Shown here piece after piece: positions 5,972-9,215 of a DNA stretch of 9,215 nt. The stretch's first letter is position 1, and the number at the start of each line of letters is the position of its first letter. The notes under the pieces are model-generated. The model saw nothing but the letters and a program-made list of their open reading frames with translations, ran no database searches and was not told the origin of the DNA. Origin of the DNA: JAJTFW01 sp031411335 (GTDB taxonomy: Bacteria > Bacteroidota > Bacteroidia > AKYH767-A > OLB10); NCBI GenBank assembly GCA_031411335.1, contig JANOAX010000205.1:1-9215 (forward strand), read 5' to 3'. The position numbers and the translations under genes are program-made.

Positions 5972-8410
5972 TCAACTCTTCCGAATCACCACATTCAATT
6001 TAGTCTCCAACTGTTTCATCAATTTATTCATCACTGTGTCAATTTGCTTATCTTGCAAAGTGGCTTCATCGTCGCGGAGAATAAAACTCATAGCATAGGA
6101 TTTTTTTCCAGCTTCAATTTTATCGCCTTCGTACACATCAAACAAATTCACTTGCTTCAAGAGTTTTGGCTCGGTTGCAAAAGCGATGCTTTCCAACTCG
6201 GAATATTGAACTGTTTTGTCTAATACCATTGACAAATCGCGTCTCACCTCTGGAAACTTTGGTGGGCCGGGCACTACTCTATCTTTTGTTTCGATGGCAC
6301 GCATCAAGTTTTCAAAATGAAATTCGGCGTACCATACATCCTGAGAAACATCGCAAGCTTTCAAAACTGATTTTTTTACTTTGCCCATCTTTACTAAAGA
6401 TGATGATTTCACTGAATAAGAAAGGCATTGATCCAAAGAATCAGAAGCAACAGGCTCTAGTTTGATTTGCTTTTGCAGATGGATTCCTACATCCGCTAAC
6501 ATTTTATCGACAATGGATTTCACAAAATAAATATCATACGATTGTGATTTCACTTTCCAATGCTCAGATACCATCTCCCCAGTTATAAATAAACACAACC
6601 ACTGATTCTCTAAATATTTTCCTTTTACTTTCCCATACGTTTTTCCCAATTCAAAAAAACGTAGCTCCTTTTGTCGGCGATTCACATTGTAAGCGATGGT
6701 TTCGAGTCCAGTCATGAGCATGCTATGACGCAATAAGGCTAAATCATTAGAAAGTGGATTAAGCACTTGAACTCCTTCAATACCTTCTTGTGTTGGAACT
6801 ACATCGAGGTATGCATTTTTTGTCAAGCTGTTGGTTAGAATTTCTCTAAAGCCATTTCCAACGAGTATGCTTCCCAAGCGCTCCACAATTTCTTCTGGAT
6901 CTGGAGTGATGTGTTGACCAGCAGAGATCGAAATCTTTTTCGGTAAGGCGATGTTGTTATATCCGTAAATACGTAACACTTCTTCAGCGATATCGGCAGG
7001 ACGTGTTACATCTACTTTGAAAGAAGGAACAGAAAGTTGCATTCCTTCTGCATTGTCGGAAACGATTTCAATTTGTAAATCTTTTAAGATGCGATGAATC
7101 GTTGCCTTTTCAATTTCAGCACCGATGATGGATGAAAGATATTGATAACTTACTTCCATTTTTGCAGATGGAATTTTTACTGGATAAAGATCAATGATTT
7201 TTCCATCTACCTTCCCTCCTGCTAATTCTGCAATCAATAAGGCGGCACTCTTCAATGCATAAACAGTCAACTCTGGATCGGTTCCACGCTCGAAACGGAA
7301 AGAGGAATCAGTATGCAAGCCCTGTTGTCGAGCCGACTTTCGCACATGCACGGGATGAAAGCACGCGCTCTCTAAAAAGATTGAAGTGGTATCCTCATTC
7401 ACACCACTATCCCATCCACCGAAAACGCCGGCAATACACAAACCGCCCTCTGCATCTGCAATCATCAACTCTGTACCAACCAAGACACGTTCAATGGTAT
7501 CTAGCGTTTTGAATTTAGTTCCAGCCGGTAAATTACCTACTAAAATTTTATTTCCTTGAATTTTACTTTTATCAAAAGCATGCAACGGTTGTCCCAAATC
7601 ATGCATGATGTAATTGGTAATGTCTACAATATTATTGATAGGACGAACGCCAATACTTTTCAATCGATTTTGCAACCAATCGGGAGAAGGTGCTACTTTA
7701 ATTCCAGAAATTTCAATTCCCGAATAACGCGGACATCCTTCTGCATTTTTAATTTCAACTGTGATGGAATTCTCTTTATTTCCCTCCGTAAACCCATCTA
7801 CAGAAGGCATATTTAATACCACCTTTGCATCCGTTCCAAATAACGCTTTCACATCTCTCGCTACACCTAAATGAGATGCAGCATCAGCGCGATTGGGTGT
7901 TAAACCAATTTCAAATACGATATCATTCTCTACTTTAAAATAATCTGCAACAGGAGTTCCTACGGCGATAGTATCTGGCAAAATTAGAATGCCGGCATGA
8001 GAAGTTCCCAAACCAATTTCATCCTCTGCACAAATCATACCTTCAGAAGCTTCTCCTCTGATCTTCGACTTTTTTATCTCGAACGATTCTCCTCCTGCAG
8101 GATAAAGAACAGTGCCTGGCAAGGCAACAATTACCGTTTGTCCAGCCGCTACGTTAGGAGCACCACAAACAATTTGTTTGGCAACACCATCCCCTACATC
8201 CACTGTAGTGATATGCAAACGATCTGCATTTGGATGTTGAACGCAAGTTAAAACCTTGCCAACACACAGCCCTTGCAATCCACCCTCAACACTTTGCCAC
8301 TTCGACATTTGTTCCACTTCCAAGCCACAATCAGTGAGTGCAGCAGAAAGCTCCTCCGGAGAACACGCAGTCTGTACAAATTGCTGCAACCAATTACAAG
8401 AGATTTTCAT
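5972..8410 (-). CDS. pheT: Phenylalanyl-tRNA synthetase beta subunit
   Basis: The 812-residue product has the normal length and domain order of bacterial PheT. An N-terminal MKISCNWLQQF start is followed by the OB-fold tRNA-binding domain (about 43-155, with HPNADRLHITTVDVG at 59-73). Next comes EIGLTPNRADAASHLGVARD (167-186), then the B3/B4 domain (about 215-400), which holds the editing site for mischarged tyrosine in this family. The B5 domain (about 413-485) ends in the signature PSFKVDVTRPADIAEEVLRI (462-481). A catalytic-like core follows (about 500-700), then the C-terminal ferredoxin-fold anticodon-binding domain (about 718-811, opening PKFPEVRRDLSMVLD). With PheS it forms the cytoplasmic alpha2-beta2 enzyme that attaches phenylalanine to tRNA(Phe). 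pheS is not next to it here; separation of the two genes is known in Bacteroidota. The ATG at 8410 gives the canonical N terminus. A -7 box lies 21 bases upstream. Confidence 0.98.
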   Translation of the reverse strand: MKISCNWLQQFVQTACSPEELSAALTDCGLEVEQMSKWQSVEGGLQGLCVGKVLTCVQHPNADRLHITTVDVGDGVAKQIVCGAPNVAAGQTVIVALPGTVLYPAGGESFEIKKSKIRGEASEGMICAEDEIGLGTSHAGILILPDTIAVGTPVADYFKVENDIVFEIGLTPNRADAASHLGVARDVKALFGTDAKVVLNMPSVDGFTEGNKENSITVEIKNAEGCPRYSGIEISGIKVAPSPDWLQNRLKSIGVRPINNIVDITNYIMHDLGQPLHAFDKSKIQGNKILVGNLPAGTKFKTLDTIERVLVGTELMIADAEGGLCIAGVFGGWDSGVNEDTTSIFLESACFHPVHVRKSARQQGLHTDSSFRFERGTDPELTVYALKSAALLIAELAGGKVDGKIIDLYPVKIPSAKMEVSYQYLSSIIGAEIEKATIHRILKDLQIEIVSDNAEGMQLSVPSFKVDVTRPADIAEEVLRIYGYNNIALPKKISISAGQHITPDPEEIVERLGSILVGNGFREILTNSLTKNAYLDVVPTQEGIEGVQVLNPLSNDLALLRHSMLMTGLETIAYNVNRRQKELRFFELGKTYGKVKGKYLENQWLCLFITGEMVSEHWKVKSQSYDIYFVKSIVDKMLADVGIHLQKQIKLEPVASDSLDQCLSYSVKSSSLVKMGKVKKSVLKACDVSQDVWYAEFHFENLMRAIETKDRVVPGPPKFPEVRRDLSMVLDKTVQYSELESIAFATEPKLLKQVNLFDVYEGDKIEAGKKSYAMSFILRDDEATLQDKQIDTVMNKLMKQLETKLNVVIRKS

Positions 8411-8430
8411 AGTACCAATCAGATTTCATG

Positions 8431-8438
8431 CAAAAGTA
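8431..8438 (-). promoter_or_regulatory. Bacteroidota -7 box for pheT
   Basis: On the minus strand TACTTTTG is an exact match to TAnnTTTG. It lies 20 bases before the pheT ATG, giving a predicted leader of only about 15 bases. A T-rich stretch, but no clear TTG, occupies the -33 position. The box is downstream of the terminator at 8479-8513, so pheT appears to begin its own transcription unit. Confidence 0.55.
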
Positions 8439-8478
8439 CCAAATTGCCCTAAGAGTAAAAAGTGCTTAAAGACTCATC

Positions 8479-8513
8479 AAAAAAAAGCCTCAAGAGTTAA
8501 AACTCCTGAGGCT
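8479..8513 (-). terminator. Intrinsic terminator of the (now broken) gene upstream of pheT
   Basis: On the minus strand, AGCCTCAGGAG pairs with CTCTTGAGGCT around a short TTTTAA centre. The stem spans 8513-8486 and has a single internal mismatch. It runs straight into eight T residues (8486-8479). This is a textbook rho-independent terminator for transcription entering from the right. It lies 22 bases past the stop of the type B sorting-domain remnant and so most likely belonged to that gene. Confidence 0.9.
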
Positions 8514-8534
8514 CAGTCCACAATTCATTTTTTA

Positions 8535-8666
8535 TTATCGTCGGATTATTACGTAGCCATTAAGGGGCTTCTCATCATTGCCCAAATCGAGGATATAATA
8601 ATAGGTTCCATTTGGTAAAATTTCCCCTATTCCAATCTTATCTACATTCGATAATCCATATACAAG
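8535..8666 (-). pseudogene. 3' remnant of a T9SS type B (gliding-motility, CHU_C-like) C-terminal domain gene
   Basis: The minus strand has a 43-codon open stretch ending in two tandem TAA codons (8537-8532). It includes EILPNGTYYYILDLGN followed by KPLNGYVIIRR. This matches the conserved end of the T9SS type B sorting domain, where a W-x-G segment precedes LPxGTYFYxLDLG and the protein ends in GYxxIxR. The frame meets a TAA at 8669-8667 and has no start codon at a sensible place. The expected upstream half of the domain, including the aromatic W before the glycine at 8657-8655, is missing. A strong terminator follows. I infer that the 5' part of a large surface-protein gene was lost or displaced when the segment to the right arrived. 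It is unlikely to be expressed as a functional protein. Confidence 0.75.
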
Positions 8667-8729
8667 TTAGCGGTCAGGCTATGACGACACCACAGACAAC
8701 ATACGAATAGAAAAAAACGAGAAATAATT
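8658..8729. other. Junction between native remnant and a segment of different character
   Basis: The similarity to the type B sorting domain ends between about 8658 and 8667. From there the DNA reads ACAAGTTAGCGGTCAGG (8662-8678), followed by about 50 bases rich in GAC/ACA words leading to the next gene. A small hairpin, GTCA-GGCTA-TGAC, lies at 8673-8685. No transposase, direct target repeat or complete attC-type inverted box pair is visible on this side, so the kind of event is not resolved. Confidence 0.45.
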
Positions 8730-9215
8730 TTGACAAAAAAGAAATACGATTGGTGGACGAGAAATTATCAAAACAGACTTTTGATATTTGGTATTATGCT
8801 AACAGGTTTCGGCATTTATCAGCTTCCGACAATTTGGACTTTTAAATCAAGCTTGACACAAATAAAAGGAACGCTTCGTGCCGCAGACACTTACGTAACC
8901 AATGTAACCGACAGACGAGGACACGAAAGCAGAAAATCTGAACTAATATTTTACATAAACGGACGACAACAGAAATTCTACTTCGCAGAAAACATCGGTG
9001 ACGAATGGCGTGACGAAAAGTATGAGAAAATTTTACAAGGACTTAAACGAGCAGACACGGTTACGGTTTGGGTAAGAAAAAGTGAAGTTGACGAATACGA
9101 ACCAGAAGTTTTTCAAATCGACAACGACAGAACAACTTTACTCGACTTTGAAACGGTGCGGACAGACAAAAGCCCATTGACAGCATTTATGCTATTACTT
9201 GGACTTGGTTCTATA
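8730..9215 (+). CDS. Small membrane protein of unknown function, 3' end outside the window
   Basis: An open plus-strand frame runs from just after an in-frame TGA (8682-8684) to the window edge. The first usual start codon is TTG at 8730-8732, giving 162 codons. The product has a basic, tryptophan-containing N terminus (MTKKKYDWWTR), one membrane helix at about 17-36, and a soluble polar domain at about 40-145 (SELIFYINGRQQKFYF, KRADTVTVWVRKSEVDEYEP). A second hydrophobic segment begins near 149 (PLTAFMLLLGLGSI). The layout of helix, small beta-rich domain and helix resembles DUF3592-like proteins, but I cannot assign a family. Ten of eleven Asp codons are GAC; in the plus-strand secreted-protein gene at 2162 most are GAT. 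This points to recent acquisition. A start at ATG 8796 would remove half of the first helix, so TTG is preferred despite lacking a clear ribosome binding site. Confidence 0.75.
   Translation, partial: MTKKKYDWWTRNYQNRLLIFGIMLTGFGIYQLPTIWTFKSSLTQIKGTLRAADTYVTNVTDRRGHESRKSELIFYINGRQQKFYFAENIGDEWRDEKYEKILQGLKRADTVTVWVRKSEVDEYEPEVFQIDNDRTTLLDFETVRTDKSPLTAFMLLLGLGSI

Noticed and set aside
5888..6465. Plus-strand open frames of 111 and 99 codons at the 3' end of pheT
   Set aside because: Both are antisense to the conserved PheT C-terminal anticodon-binding domain and nearby coding sequence, with composition typical of reverse-strand shadows.
8479..8513. Terminator hairpin as a transcription attenuator of pheT
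   Set aside because: The exact-match pheT -7 box (8438-8431) lies downstream of the hairpin, so pheT transcripts would not contain it. It also sits directly after the stop of the upstream remnant, and no leader peptide rich in Phe is seen.
8256..8618. Plus-strand 120-codon open frame opposite the pheT start and upstream region
   Set aside because: It runs antisense through the conserved pheT N terminus, the terminator and the type B remnant, has no family-like pattern, and is explained as a shadow frame.
8660..8700. A complete integron attC site
   Set aside because: Only one partial core-like box (GTTAGCG) is visible; no paired inverse R/L boxes are found within the window, so the call is kept as a question and not annotated.
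8725..8732. TAATTTTG as a -7 promoter box for the right-hand membrane-protein gene
   Set aside because: It matches TAnnTTTG but overlaps the preferred TTG start, has no TTG at the -33 position, and using it would force a start that truncates the first membrane helix. A chance match in AT-rich DNA is more likely.

Overview
The window looks like a chromosomal segment of a Bacteroidota (Bacteroidetes) bacterium. Three things support this. Two secreted proteins end in type IX secretion (T9SS) type A sorting domains and a third gene remnant ends like a type B one. Promoter boxes resemble the Bacteroidota consensus TAnnTTTG in place of sigma70 boxes. The DNA is AT-rich with A-rich, Shine-Dalgarno-poor leaders. 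I cannot place it below phylum level with confidence.

Left part (1-1836, minus strand): a DEAD-box RNA helicase (529-1836) is followed by a DMT/EamA-family membrane transporter that runs off the left edge (1-532). The two reading frames overlap by four bases (ATGA), so they are probably co-transcribed and translationally coupled. The helicase has DEAE in place of DEAD in motif II, starts with GTG, and may be translated from a near-leaderless mRNA.

Middle part (1837-5949): a 325-base divergent intergenic region carries a good promoter for a 779-residue secreted multidomain protein on the plus strand (2162-4501). That protein has an unnamed N-terminal domain, a DUF11-like domain, an Ig-like domain and a T9SS tail. 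It converges on a 460-residue secreted, repeat-containing (probably seven-bladed propeller) protein on the minus strand (4567-5949), which also has a T9SS tail. AT-rich inverted repeats lie between the two stop codons.

Right part (5972-9215): pheT, the phenylalanyl-tRNA synthetase beta chain (5972-8410), lies 22 bases upstream of the propeller gene on the same strand, with its own promoter box. Just upstream are a strong minus-strand intrinsic terminator and the last 43 codons of a broken gene that once encoded a type B T9SS (gliding-motility C-terminal) protein. The similarity of that remnant stops abruptly near 8658-8667. There a segment of different character begins, with the sequence GTTAGCGGTCA at the boundary and a plus-strand gene (8730 to the right edge) for a small two-helix membrane protein with strikingly GAC-biased aspartate codons. 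I read this as the edge of an inserted or cassette-like segment.

The remainder is ordinary housekeeping and surface-protein DNA. I saw no rRNA, tRNA, CRISPR array, recognisable transposase or phage gene. The parts most deserving a second look are the right-hand junction, the unnamed N-terminal domain of the 779-residue protein, and the helicase motif II substitution.
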